DNA of 38,705 nt from Propionibacteriaceae bacterium (lineage in GTDB: Bacteria; Actinomycetota; Actinomycetes; Propionibacteriales; Propionibacteriaceae): NCBI GenBank assembly GCA_031271975.1, contig JAISUR010000028.1, forward strand, positions 1-38,705, written 5' to 3'. The stretch's first letter is position 1; each line of letters starts with the position of its first letter. Positions 25,587-33,654 of this stretch are shown in pieces. A model generated the notes under the pieces. That model saw only the letters and a program-made list of their open reading frames with translations, had not been told where the DNA came from and did no database searches. The position numbers were made by a program, and so were the translations under genes.

Positions 25587-26279
25587 ATGTTTGCTTTTCG
25601 CGTTGACCCCAGCGCTGATGCCGCAGGTATGGCTTTCACCGACGCAGTCGCGCCCGACGGGGGAGTGCTGAGTCTGACAGTCCATCCTCGGGGCTGGCAA
25701 TGGGATCTGATCGAGGCAGAGTTAGGTGTGCCTGTCTACCAGGTGTCACAGGTTCACGGGGCCAACGTCGTCGTGGTCCATTCCGGCAGCAGCCCAGATG
25801 AGGTCGCGGAAATACCGGCGGATGCCCTGGTTTCGCCCGATGCCGGGTTGGGTTTGGCGGTCCGCGTCGCCGACTGTGTGCCGGTCCTGCTCAGCGACGG
25901 CGCCGCGGGTGTGATTGCAGCTGCGCACGCCGGGCGGGCGGGTCTCCTGGTGGGAGTGTTGGAACGCACTGTGGAGACCATGCGTTCCTTCGGCGCCAAG
26001 CGGATCATGGCCCGGATCGGCCCGCACGTTTGCGGCGAATGCTACGAAGTGCCTGCGGACATGCGCGCGGATTTCTGTTCGGTCATCCCCCTCGGTTGGG
26101 CAACCACGTCATGGGGGACTCCCGCGATCGACTTGGGGAGGTCGGCGGAATCGGTGCTCAACGGCATGGGTGTCCAAGTCGAGCGCCGCGATCCGTGCAC
26201 CCGCACCACGCCGACGCTGCATTCGTACCGCCGCGACCAGCAGGCGGCGGGGAGAATGGCGGGCATCGTTTGGCGCTAA
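25587..26279 (+). CDS. pgeF: Peptidoglycan editing factor PgeF / laccase-domain protein
   Basis: A 230-residue YfiH-family protein. The zinc-site residues are visible: His in SQVHGANVVVV, Cys in VADCVPVLL and His in AAAHAGRAGL (usually AHAGW). IGPHVCGECYEV follows. Members remove L-Ser-containing muropeptide errors and can also act as purine nucleoside phosphorylases or laccase-like oxidases. It starts 16 bp after ftsZ, the standard place in actinobacteria. Confidence 0.92.
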   Translation: MFAFRVDPSADAAGMAFTDAVAPDGGVLSLTVHPRGWQWDLIEAELGVPVYQVSQVHGANVVVVHSGSSPDEVAEIPADALVSPDAGLGLAVRVADCVPVLLSDGAAGVIAAAHAGRAGLLVGVLERTVETMRSFGAKRIMARIGPHVCGECYEVPADMRADFCSVIPLGWATTSWGTPAIDLGRSAESVLNGMGVQVERRDPCTRTTPTLHSYRRDQQAAGRMAGIVWR

Positions 26280-26366
26280 CCGCGCCGTCTTGCGGTGTGC
26301 CTACTTCGAGTCGGCGAGCTTGCGGTCTACGCTGAAATTGCACGCAGACTGTTTAAGGAGCTAGGG

Positions 26367-26816
26367 ATGCCTGATCGTTTGAAGAAAGCCGCCGTGTGGC
26401 TGGGCTTGGTCTCCGACAGCGACTACGCCGCCGAGCCCGACAGTGTCACCGAGGAAGTGCTGGCCGACGATGAAGAGGTCACCGCTACGGTGACGGACAT
26501 CGAGACGCGCCGCCCGGTCAAAGCACCCAAAGTTGCCGACCTGAGCCGTATCGTCACCATCCAGCCACGCACCTACAACGAGGCGCGCGCGATTGGCGAG
26601 AGCTTCCGCGAAGGTGTGCCCGTGATCATGAACCTCACAGACATGACGGAAGCCGAAGCCAAGCGCCTGGTGGATTTCTCAGCGGGGTTGATCTTTGGCC
26701 TGCGTGGCAGTATTGAACGCATCACCAGCAAGGTGTTTCTGCTGTCGCCGATGAACGTGTCGGTGGCCGCGGAAGACAAGGAACGCCTGGCTGGGGGGTT
26801 CTTCAACCAATCGTGA
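26367..26816 (+). CDS. sepF: Cell division protein SepF
   Basis: A 149-residue protein. The N-terminus [15 protein letters not shown] is the membrane-binding amphipathic helix; an acidic linker follows. The C-terminal domain has [27 protein letters not shown] and [18 protein letters not shown], which bind the FtsZ tail. SepF anchors FtsZ in actinobacteria, which lack FtsA. AAGGAG lies six bases before ATG 26367. The yggS gene often present between pgeF and sepF is missing. Confidence 0.96.
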   Translation: MPDRLKKAAVWLGLVSDSDYAAEPDSVTEEVLADDEEVTATVTDIETRRPVKAPKVADLSRIVTIQPRTYNEARAIGESFREGVPVIMNLTDMTEAEAKRLVDFSAGLIFGLRGSIERITSKVFLLSPMNVSVAAEDKERLAGGFFNQS

Positions 26817-26823
26817 GGTGAGC

Positions 26824-27111
26824 ATGAGCCTGGTAGGGCAGATCTTGGGGTTCCTCATCTCGGCATATCTTCTGGTACTTACGGCGCGCGCGGTGTTGTC
26901 GTTCGTCCCGCTGATCAACCGGGATTTTCAACCGCGCGGGGTGCTGTTGGTGATCTGCGAGTTCGTCTACACGTTGACGGACCCGCCGCTGCGCCTCTTG
27001 GGCAAGGTGATCCCGCCGCTGACAGTTGGGTCGATGCGCCTCGACATGGGCTTCATCGTCTTGTGGATGCTGCTTATCATGATCGCGCGGTTCATTCCCG
27101 CGTTTTTCTGA
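26824..27111 (+). CDS. YggT family membrane protein
   Basis: A 95-residue protein with two hydrophobic segments (about 8-28 and 68-92) and the family motif YTLTDPPLRLLGKVIPP between them. The role is not firmly known; the family occurs with division genes and is linked to envelope integrity. It starts eight bases after sepF with GAGGTG upstream. It belongs to the ftsZ-sepF-divIVA cluster. Confidence 0.9.
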   Translation: MSLVGQILGFLISAYLLVLTARAVLSFVPLINRDFQPRGVLLVICEFVYTLTDPPLRLLGKVIPPLTVGSMRLDMGFIVLWMLLIMIARFIPAFF

Positions 27112-27138
27112 GCCGATCCGTGAACTCTAAACCCTGTA

Positions 27139-27153
27139 CCCAGACTCTCTGGG
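27139..27153. terminator. Small hairpin after yggT
   Basis: CCCAGA-CTC-TCTGGG forms a 6-bp stem 27 bp after the yggT stop. It could attenuate read-through into divIVA, but there is no U tract. Confidence 0.35.
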
Positions 27154-27169
27154 CTAAACTGAAGCGTCC

Positions 27170-27199
27170 TTGGTGTAGTTGGGTGTGCTGCACTACTCT
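27170..27199 (+). promoter_or_regulatory. Possible divIVA promoter
   Basis: TTGGTG (27170-27175) and TACTCT (27194-27199) are 18 bp apart, 54 bp before the divIVA start. The match is moderate. Confidence 0.35.
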
Positions 27200-27252
27200 T
27201 TGAGACGAACTAGCCACCCCGGGCGAGCCCGGATGAGCGCATGAGGTGAAGT

Positions 27253-28245
27253 ATGACCCTGACGTTGGAGCAGGTCCGCGCAACGCGTTTCCACCTGGCC
27301 CGCAGGAACGGTTATGAGCCGTCCGACGTGGACGACTTTGTCGACAAGGTTGAGGCGACCCTCGTCCAGTTGCTGGAAGAGAACGACTATCTCAAGCAGC
27401 AGGCGGAAGCGGCCCCCGCTCCGCAGACGAGCAACATCTTCGCCCCGGTGGATTCCACCCCGGACGAGTTCAAGGCCGATTTGCAGGCGAGCCAAGATGA
27501 AATCGACAACCTGAACTCGCAGTTGAGCAGGCTGTCGGCAGATCTGCAGGGCGCCGAGGAAGGCCGCCAGGCGATCGCCCGCGAGTTGTCCCTGCGCGAC
27601 GAGGAGATCGTCTCGCTGCGCGCCGAGGTGCAGACGCTGCGGCAGTCGGCCGCCGCCGGCCGCGCTGTCGAGCAGATGACGGCCCCGGTGCCAGGCCAAG
27701 TCGAGAACATCGTCGTGACGACGTCCGACCAGGCATCGATGGCGGTCACGCGGTTGTTGCAGATGGCGACCGAGCAGGCCGAGCGGCTGGTTGGCGAATC
27801 CAAGGCCGAAGCGCAGCGGCTCGTCAACGAGGCGCGTTCGGAAGTCGAGAACGTCGTCAACAATGCCAACAAGCGCGCGCACGAGACGCTCACAGACGCC
27901 CGCACGCGCGCCGACCGCATCGAGTCTGAAGCCCGGGTCAACGCCGAGCAGGTCACGACCGAGGCGCGGGTCAAGGCCGATTCGCTCACAGCCGAGGCCG
28001 AGCGCAGCCGCAACGAGATCATCGGCAAGCTCGAATCCGACCGCGATGTGCTGCGTGGCAAGGTTGAGTCGCTGCGCACCTTCGAGAAGAACTACCGCGC
28101 GAATCTGACTTCTCACATGGAGAAACAGATACAGATGATCACCGAGGCGAAGCTGGAGCCGACCGACGCTCCGGCCGTGTTGAGCGAGCCCGCACCAGAA
28201 TCTTCGACGCCACGCCTTGACGCGCTATTGGGTGATCAGCACTGA
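27253..28245 (+). CDS. divIVA: DivIVA/Wag31 polar growth protein
   Basis: A 330-residue coiled-coil protein. The N-terminal domain MTLTLEQVRATRFHLARRNG and PSDVDDFVDKVEATLVQLLE is the membrane-curvature-binding DivIVA domain. A Pro/Ala linker leads to long coiled coils (about 75-130 and 155-300) with heptad-like repeats such as EAQRLVNEARSEVENVVNNA. In actinobacteria it marks cell poles and directs polar peptidoglycan synthesis. AGGTGA precedes the ATG. Confidence 0.95.
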   Translation: MTLTLEQVRATRFHLARRNGYEPSDVDDFVDKVEATLVQLLEENDYLKQQAEAAPAPQTSNIFAPVDSTPDEFKADLQASQDEIDNLNSQLSRLSADLQGAEEGRQAIARELSLRDEEIVSLRAEVQTLRQSAAAGRAVEQMTAPVPGQVENIVVTTSDQASMAVTRLLQMATEQAERLVGESKAEAQRLVNEARSEVENVVNNANKRAHETLTDARTRADRIESEARVNAEQVTTEARVKADSLTAEAERSRNEIIGKLESDRDVLRGKVESLRTFEKNYRANLTSHMEKQIQMITEAKLEPTDAPAVLSEPAPESSTPRLDALLGDQH

Positions 28246-28292
28246 GGTGGTAGCCTGCCTCCCCATGGAGGAGGACTATTTCAGGAGCACCA

Positions 28293-28721
28293 ATGGCCAC
28301 AGCGCGTAAAGTGAAGGCCCCCGAAGCGCCCGCGTTGCCCATCGCCGAGGGCGAGGATCCTTGGACGGCTGAGGAAGTCGAAGAGGTGCGCGCGGAATTG
28401 CTGTCCGACATTGCCCGCATGGAGAAGGCGATCGCCGTGGCTGAGGCGGGTCTGGCCGACTTGTTCTCGGAAGGCACGGACGGCGCCGGGCGCGATGCGG
28501 CCGACATAGGTTCGTCCAATTTCGAGCGGGACCAGGAGATGTCGTTGGCGGCCAATGCCAGAGACATGCTGGAGCAGGCCCAACTCGCATACCGTCTTTT
28601 CGAGTCCGGCGAATACGGCACGTGCGAATCGTGCGGCGATCCGATCGGCAAGGACAGGCTGCTCGTATTCCCAAGGGCGACTATGTGCTTGGAGTGCAAG
28701 CGCCGGGAGGAACGGCGATAA
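28293..28721 (+). CDS. DksA/TraR-type zinc-finger protein
   Basis: A 142-residue protein. The N-terminal half is helical and acidic (EEVEEVRAELLSDIARMEKA). The C-terminal four-cysteine zinc finger reads CESCGDPIG then CLEC, spaced C-x2-C-x17-C-x2-C. Such proteins can bind the RNA polymerase secondary channel; the actinobacterial homologue next to divIVA/lspA has no firm role. Its end overlaps an alternative lspA start. Confidence 0.9.
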   Translation: MATARKVKAPEAPALPIAEGEDPWTAEEVEEVRAELLSDIARMEKAIAVAEAGLADLFSEGTDGAGRDAADIGSSNFERDQEMSLAANARDMLEQAQLAYRLFESGEYGTCESCGDPIGKDRLLVFPRATMCLECKRREERR

Positions 28722-28753
28722 TCACGTCTCGCCCGAAGTCATCGTTCCCGCAC

Positions 28754-29335
28754 ATGGTCGTCGCGTTCAACATCGCGGCGGTCGGACTCGCGGCGGACTT
28801 TTGCACCAAAGTCGCGGCGCTGGCGTGGCTGGACCCGGCGCATCCGATCCGACTGCTGGGCGGACTGGTTACGTTGCGGCTATTGCGCAACCCGGGGGCG
28901 GCGTTTTCCATGGGTGAGAACGCAACCCCGCTGTTCACAGTGTTCGCAATCGCCGCGCTGATCGGTGTCTTCGGCTGGATGCTGCCGCGGGTGCGACACA
29001 AGGGCTGGGCGGTCGCGACCGGGTTACTGATCGCCGGCATCGCGGGGAATCTGATCGACCGTCTCAGCCGTGAGCCGGGGCCTTTCTATGGGCAGGTCAT
29101 CGACTTCATCGAACTGCCGTATTTCGCGGTCTTCAACGTGGCCGACATGTGCATCACGGGCGCGGCGGTGCTCATCATCTGGTTCTCGGTGGTCAAGCAG
29201 ATCGGGTTGAACGGCAAGCGGATGGCGGCAAAAGGCGAGGCCGAGCCGGTGTCAGGGCCCGAATCCGGCGCCGGCGCGGCTGAGGAGGTCGACGAGTCGG
29301 CCAGGGAGGAAGCCCGGGAGCCCGGCGATGCCTAG
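28754..29335 (+). CDS. lspA: Lipoprotein signal peptidase
   Basis: A 193-residue membrane protein with four transmembrane segments. The two catalytic aspartates lie in AGNLIDRLSREPGPF and FNVADMCI. NPGAAFSMG is the conserved loop before helix 2. It cleaves the signal peptide from prolipoproteins after diacylglyceryl transfer. An acidic Glu/Ala/Gly tail of about 30 residues extends past the last helix. ATG 28754 has a weak ribosome site; a GTG upstream within the zinc-finger gene (near 28693) would add a charged leader. The last eight bases overlap the pseudouridine synthase gene. Confidence 0.92.
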   Translation: MVVAFNIAAVGLAADFCTKVAALAWLDPAHPIRLLGGLVTLRLLRNPGAAFSMGENATPLFTVFAIAALIGVFGWMLPRVRHKGWAVATGLLIAGIAGNLIDRLSREPGPFYGQVIDFIELPYFAVFNVADMCITGAAVLIIWFSVVKQIGLNGKRMAAKGEAEPVSGPESGAGAAEEVDESAREEAREPGDA

Positions 29336-30266
29336 CACGTGGCTTGTGCCGGACGGCTTGGACGGCGAAAGGCTGGATGTCGCGGCGGCCCGCATGACGG
29401 GTCTGAGCCGCAGCCGTGTGGAATCGCTGTTGGCGCGCGGCGACGTGAGTCTGAATTCCAGGCCTGCGGCGAAGTCGGACCGGGTGGCCGCTGGGGACCT
29501 GCTGGAGGCGGAGCTTGCCGAGGCGGCCACTGGCGTCGCGGTCGTGCCCCGCGAAGTCGCCGGGATCGAAATCGTCTACGACGACGCCGACATAGTGGTG
29601 GTGGACAAGCCCGCCGGAGTGGCCGCCCATCCAAGTTTGGGATGGGATGGCCCGTCGGTGGTGGAACACCTCGCGGCGGCCGGTTTCCGCATCTCGACGT
29701 CGGGCGCCGCGGAGCGCCAAGGGATCGTCCAGCGTCTTGACGTGGGTACTAGCGGGCTGATGGTCGTCGCGAAGTCCGAGCCCGCCTACACGGCCCTGAA
29801 ACAGGCTTTCCGCTCCCGCAAGGTGGAGAAGGTCTACCAGACGCTCGTACAGGGGCTTCCAGACCCGCTGGAAGGCACTATCGACGCGCCGATCGGGCGG
29901 CATCCGGGCGCTGATTACAAGATGGCCGTCGTCGCCGGTGGGCGCCGCGCCGTGACGCACTACGAAACCCTGGAGGCTTTCCGCGCGGCGACACTGCTGC
30001 GGGTGCGTCTTGAAACTGGGCGCACCCATCAGATCCGCGTCCACATGCAGGCCATCCGGCATCCGGTGGCGGGCGATCCCACGTATGGTGGCGATCCGGT
30101 GCTGGCGGCGCGGCTGGGCCTGGAACGGCAGTGGTTGCACGCTGTCCGGCTCGGCTTCGACCATCCGGTCACGGGTGAGCCGATGCGGTTCGAGTCGCAA
30201 CCGTCCGCCGACTTGGAAACGGCCCTAATTCGGATTGCGGAGGCGGGACAGTCCCCGGGGCTGTAG
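29328..30266 (+). CDS. rluD: RluD-family pseudouridine synthase
   Basis: A 312-residue enzyme. An S4 RNA-binding domain (about 13-65: SRSRVESLLARGDVSLN) precedes the catalytic domain. VVDKPAGVAAHPS, QRLDVGTSGLMVVAK (with the catalytic Asp in R-L-D) and GRTHQIRVHMQAI are the family signatures. The substrate is probably 23S rRNA as for RluD, but RluC-type specificity is not excluded. The ATG lies inside the end of lspA, so translation is coupled. Confidence 0.92.
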   Translation: MPSTWLVPDGLDGERLDVAAARMTGLSRSRVESLLARGDVSLNSRPAAKSDRVAAGDLLEAELAEAATGVAVVPREVAGIEIVYDDADIVVVDKPAGVAAHPSLGWDGPSVVEHLAAAGFRISTSGAAERQGIVQRLDVGTSGLMVVAKSEPAYTALKQAFRSRKVEKVYQTLVQGLPDPLEGTIDAPIGRHPGADYKMAVVAGGRRAVTHYETLEAFRAATLLRVRLETGRTHQIRVHMQAIRHPVAGDPTYGGDPVLAARLGLERQWLHAVRLGFDHPVTGEPMRFESQPSADLETALIRIAEAGQSPGL

Positions 30267-30319
30267 TCTCGGGTGAGTGGAACGGGGCGCCCCTCGGCCC
30301 CGGCGCGTAGGAGGCAGTG

Positions 30320-31723
30320 GTGAGAAGAGCGAAGATCGTCTGCACGATCGGACCGGCGAGCGATTCGGCTGAGCAGATCCTCGCTTTGGCACAGGCGGGA
30401 ATGAACGTTGCCAGGCTCAACATGAGCCACGGCGACCATGTGGAACACACCAAGCGGCTGGGCTGGGTCCGCGACGCGAGCCGGGCGGTGGGCCGGCCGA
30501 TCGGAGTGTTCGCCGACTTGCAGGGCCCCAAAATTCGCCTGGAGACTTTCAAGGGCGGCAAAGCAGTTCTGAAGGAGGGTGCGCAGTTCGTCATCACCAC
30601 TGACGATGTGGTGGGCACTGAGAAACGCTGCGGCACGACGTTGAAGACGCTGACTGCCGACGTCCGGCCCGGCGAGCGGATCCTCATCGATGACGGCCAT
30701 TTGGAGTTGGAGGCCGTCAAGGTGACGGCCACGGACGTGGTGACGAAAGTGATTGTGGGAGGGCCGGTTTCCGACCACAAGGGGATCAATCTGCCGGGCG
30801 TGGCTGTGAGCGTGCCCGCGCTCAGCGACAAGGATGAGTTGGATCTGCGCTGGGCGTTGCGGCACGGCGTGGACATGGTGGCGCTGTCGTTCGTGCGGTC
30901 CGCCAAGGACATTGAATCGGTGCACCGGGTGATGGCTGAGGAGGGGCGGCGCATTCCCGTCATCGCCAAGCTGGAGAAGCCGCAGGCCATCGACAATTTG
31001 GAGGACATCGTCGACGTGTTCGACGCGCTGATGGTGGCGCGCGGGGACCTGGGTGTGGAGTTGCCGCTGGAGGACGTGCCGTCCGTGCAGAAGCGGATCT
31101 GCGACGCGGCCCGGATGTGGGCAAAGCCCGTGATCGTGGCCACGCAGATGCTGGAATCGATGATCACCTCACACCGCCCGACCAGGGCCGAGGCTTCCGA
31201 CGTCGCCAATGCGATTCTCGATGGAGCCGACGCGGTGATGCTGTCCGGGGAGACCGCGGTGGGGGAGTACGCCGTGGAGGCTGTCGAGGTGATGAAGCGG
31301 ATCATCTTGAAGACCGAGGAAGACCTGAAGCAGGTGCGTTGGCTGGAATGGGATCCGCACACGGTCTCGGGCGTGATTTCCAAGGCCGCCGTGGAGGTGG
31401 CGGAGCGGATGGAAGCAAAGTATTTGGTCGGCTTCACCATTTCCGGCGATACTCCGCACCGGCTGGCCCGCATGCGTTCCCACGTGCCGATCATGGCGTT
31501 CACGCCGCTCCCGACGACGGCGAACGAGTTGACGCTCTGCTGGGGCGTGCAGACGTATGTCACACCGGAGTACACGACGATGGACGCCATGGTGGAGTCT
31601 GTGCAGAATTCCATGACGGAGTTGGGCCTGGTCTCCTGCAAGGACCGCGTGGTGATAGTGGCCGGCAATCCGGGCCGCCACACGCATCAGACCAATTCGC
31701 TGCGCGTGTACGAGATGGACTGA
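30320..31723 (+). CDS. pyk: Pyruvate kinase
   Basis: A 467-residue glycolytic enzyme making pyruvate and ATP from phosphoenolpyruvate and ADP. AKIVCTIGPASDS, NVARLNMSHGD and FADLQGPKIRLE form the N-terminal active site. VIAKLEKPQAIDNL carries the active-site Lys, and ARGDLGVELPLEDVP and ATQMLESMI follow. The GTG at 30320 is five bases after AGGAGG; a GTG at 30317 is the alternative. The C-terminal domain is complete. A hairpin directly follows the stop. Confidence 0.97.
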   Translation: MRRAKIVCTIGPASDSAEQILALAQAGMNVARLNMSHGDHVEHTKRLGWVRDASRAVGRPIGVFADLQGPKIRLETFKGGKAVLKEGAQFVITTDDVVGTEKRCGTTLKTLTADVRPGERILIDDGHLELEAVKVTATDVVTKVIVGGPVSDHKGINLPGVAVSVPALSDKDELDLRWALRHGVDMVALSFVRSAKDIESVHRVMAEEGRRIPVIAKLEKPQAIDNLEDIVDVFDALMVARGDLGVELPLEDVPSVQKRICDAARMWAKPVIVATQMLESMITSHRPTRAEASDVANAILDGADAVMLSGETAVGEYAVEAVEVMKRIILKTEEDLKQVRWLEWDPHTVSGVISKAAVEVAERMEAKYLVGFTISGDTPHRLARMRSHVPIMAFTPLPTTANELTLCWGVQTYVTPEYTTMDAMVESVQNSMTELGLVSCKDRVVIVAGNPGRHTHQTNSLRVYEMD

Positions 31724-31741
31724 GGTTTTCCACAGAAAACC
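31724..31741 (+). terminator. Hairpin after pyk
   Basis: GGTTTTC-CACA-GAAAACC begins at the first base after the pyk stop codon and is followed by a second inverted repeat. It is a probable terminator. Confidence 0.5.
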
Positions 31742-31751
31742 GCCACCAGTG

Positions 31752-31784
31752 GTGTTGTCACCTGATTTGTCCACACGACAACAC
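31752..31784. promoter_or_regulatory. Inverted repeat upstream of the sigma factor gene
   Basis: GTGTTGTC and GACAACAC form a perfect 8-bp inverted repeat separated by 17 bases, ending 11 bp before the GTG start. It could be a dimeric regulator operator, or part of the pyk terminator. Confidence 0.45.
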
Positions 31785-31795
31785 ATCCGATTTGG

Positions 31796-32668
31796 GTGCC
31801 GCTCGATTTCGCGCCATCGTTGGATTACGTGAGCAAGGACATTCTTGCGGTATTGCCGCTATCACAGGAGAAAGAACGCGAGTTGGCCCACCGCATAGAG
31901 GTGGGCGTTTTGGCCAGGCAGGCCCTGGAATCGGGGAGTGGCCCGGGCAGCGCGCAAGAGTTGGCCGAGTTGGCCCAGATGGGCCGCCAGGCGTGGCAGC
32001 ACTTTCTGTTGGCAAACACGCGCATCGCCTGGCAGTTGGCCGGTCGAGAAGCCAGGCGGGCGCAGTTGGACTGTGACGACCTGTTTCAGGAAGCGTGTGT
32101 GGCTTTGGCCGACGCTTTGCGGCGCTACGACTACCGGCGGGGTAGGTTCCTGACGTACGCGATGCCGCGGCTGCGGCAGCGTCTGTCGGCGCTGTCGGCC
32201 TCACTGTTGGGCCGGATCCCGGTCCCGGAGAACGTTGCCGCCCAGCGGCGCCGCATCATCGCGATCGGCGGCGCCCTGACCCAGGAGAAACAGGCCACCG
32301 CCACTGCCAACGACGTTTCGGCGGTGCTCGGGAAAGATGTCGCTTGGGTGCGCCGCACAGCTAGCTATTCAGCCCCGATGTCGTTGGTGGACGAGGAGGG
32401 CAGGTTGCGCGACGTGCCGTCGGACGAGACCGACTTTGACGCCGGCCTGGAGCGGCAAGCCGTCCACCGTTCCCTGGCTTGGCTGACCAGAGTGGAGCGC
32501 GAGGTGGTGACAATGCGTTTCGGCTTCGGCGGCCTTGAGCCGATGAGCCTCACGATGGTGGGCAGAAGGCTCAACATGAGCGTTTCCGGCGTGCGCGGCA
32601 TAGAAAAACGCGCCCTGGCCCGTCTGCGCGACCATCTCACGCCAGGCGGAGACGACCTAGCGGCGTGA
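31796..32668 (+). CDS. Divergent RNA polymerase sigma-70 factor
   Basis: A 290-residue sigma factor, shorter than primary sigma. A region 1.2-like stretch (SQEKERELAHRIEVGVLA) comes first. Region 2 is recognisable (DCDDLFQEACVALADALRRY, RFLTYAMPRLRQRL), but the promoter-melting part departs from the usual F-S-T-Y-A-x-W-W-I-R-Q. A region 3-like part and region 4 HTH (LTRVEREVVTMRFG, MVGRRLNMSVSGVRGIEKRA) follow. No anti-sigma gene is adjacent. It may be a group 2 or 3 factor. The GTG at 31796 has no obvious ribosome site; GTG 31829 is an alternative. Confidence 0.85.
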   Translation: MPLDFAPSLDYVSKDILAVLPLSQEKERELAHRIEVGVLARQALESGSGPGSAQELAELAQMGRQAWQHFLLANTRIAWQLAGREARRAQLDCDDLFQEACVALADALRRYDYRRGRFLTYAMPRLRQRLSALSASLLGRIPVPENVAAQRRRIIAIGGALTQEKQATATANDVSAVLGKDVAWVRRTASYSAPMSLVDEEGRLRDVPSDETDFDAGLERQAVHRSLAWLTRVEREVVTMRFGFGGLEPMSLTMVGRRLNMSVSGVRGIEKRALARLRDHLTPGGDDLAA

Positions 32669-32682
32669 GCAACGCACCCGTC

Positions 32683-32720
32683 ATCCCGGACTCGTTCCGG
32701 GATGTTGGGACAAAGTCCCA
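32683..32720. repeat. Twin-hairpin intergenic repeat, copy B
   Basis: Hairpin 1 is ATCCCGGA-CTCGT-TCCGGGAT (32683-32703). Hairpin 2 is TGGGAC-AAA-GTCCCA (32706-32720). It starts 14 bp after the sigma factor stop. Confidence 0.75.
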
Positions 32721-32786
32721 TGTGCGCCAACCCCGCTCGTCCATCCGCCAACCGCACCCGGTCATCCTGAACAACCCCACCCGGTC

Positions 32787-32822
32787 ATCCCGGACTCGTT
32801 CCGGGATCTCGGACGAAGTCCG
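32787..32822. repeat. Twin-hairpin intergenic repeat, copy C
   Basis: Hairpin 1 is ATCCCGGA-CTCGT-TCCGGGAT (32787-32807). Hairpin 2 is CGGAC-GAA-GTCCG (32810-32822). A partial third start (GGTCATCCTGA) lies just before, near 32759. Confidence 0.75.
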
Positions 32823-32846
32823 GTCCCCACCAGGCACAATGGGCAC

Positions 32847-33305
32847 ATGCTGTTGCGAAACGCCATCGTGGACCCAGACCTGGCTGCCCTGGTGGGCGCG
32901 CGGGCAAGGGCGCTGGCATCCGCGCCCAACGTCGTCGCGCTGTTGGCGTCCCTGGCCGTGAAGGACGGCTCCTGGCGGCTCATCCCCTGGGAGCAGGTCG
33001 ATTCGGCCACCTGGAGTGACGCGGGCCGCCAATTGCGCCTAACCCTGGCTGGCGGAGAGATTCTAGACGTCTCGGTCAGCAAGCCCAGCCGCCTCCCAGA
33101 AGTGATCCAAGAGCGGGTCTTGGCCAGCATCGTCTTCGCGACGACGGTGTCGTGGCCCGGGCACGCGGCGACAATCGCGAAGCGCCGCGGCCCAGCCGCC
33201 CCAGACGACGCGGGGGAGTGGCGGATTGCCGCCGCGCCAGGCACTGACCCCAACGATCCGCACCTGCTGGCGGAACTCGCGCGCATCCAAGCCGAATACG
33301 AGTAG
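32847..33305 (+). CDS. Conserved actinobacterial hypothetical protein
   Basis: A 152-residue protein that I do not recognise as a named family. Residues 35-75 (SWRLIPWEQVDSATWSD, then RLTLAGGEI) look like the beta strands of a PH-like domain, as in several short actinobacterial proteins of unknown role. The ATG is clear and the protein ends HLLAELARIQAEYE. It sits alone between the repeats and two tRNA genes. Confidence 0.7.
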   Translation: MLLRNAIVDPDLAALVGARARALASAPNVVALLASLAVKDGSWRLIPWEQVDSATWSDAGRQLRLTLAGGEILDVSVSKPSRLPEVIQERVLASIVFATTVSWPGHAATIAKRRGPAAPDDAGEWRIAAAPGTDPNDPHLLAELARIQAEYE

Positions 33306-33352
33306 GGCGTCCTCTTGAGGAATGTGGTAGCGTATGTCTTCGCCTAGCGCGA

Positions 33353-33425
33353 TCCCCTGTAGCTCAATCGGCAGAGCGTCGGACTGTTAATCCGCAGGTT
33401 GGAGGTTCAAGTCCTCCCGGGGGAG
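33353..33425 (+). tRNA. tRNA-Asn (anticodon GTT)
   Basis: The 73-base cloverleaf has acceptor TCCCCTG/CGGGGGA, D arm AGCTCAATCGGCAGAGC, and anticodon loop CTGTTAA (anticodon GTT). The T loop is TTCAAGT and the discriminator is G. Confidence 0.95.
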
Positions 33426-33430
33426 CTGAG

Positions 33431-33459
33431 GCAAATCCGTCCCACCAGGGCGGGTTTGC
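33431..33459 (+). terminator. Hairpin between tRNA-Asn and tRNA-Met
   Basis: GCAAATCCG and CGGGTTTGC pair (one G-T wobble) around an 11-base loop in the spacer between the two tRNAs. It may be a terminator or processing signal. Confidence 0.5.
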
Positions 33460-33463
33460 GCTG

Positions 33464-33537
33464 GGGGCGGTAGCTCAGCCGGTCAGAGCAGAGGACTCAT
33501 AATCCTCCGGTCCCGGGTTCGAGCCCCGGCCGCCCCA
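33464..33537 (+). tRNA. tRNA-Met (anticodon CAT)
   Basis: The 74-base cloverleaf has acceptor GGGGCGG/CCGCCCC, anticodon stem GAGGA/TCCTC with loop CTCATAA (anticodon CAT), and T loop TTCGAGC. The first acceptor pair is matched, so it is not an initiator. Elongator Met is most likely, but a lysidine-modified Ile tRNA has the same anticodon. Confidence 0.9.
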
Positions 33538-33654
33538 CCCGCAGTCTTTTGTCCGTCGAGAGCCCCGCCCGCCAAGCCCGAAAGTGAGAGCAAGGCCTGA
33601 GGCCGAGAAAACTGTCTGTCCTGGTCGCTAGGGTTACTTGCGGAAAGGCCACAG

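Noticed and set aside
33538-33654. CRISPR repeats or leader before cas3
   Set aside because: No repeated units of CRISPR length are present; an array, if any, is expected beyond cas2 outside the window.
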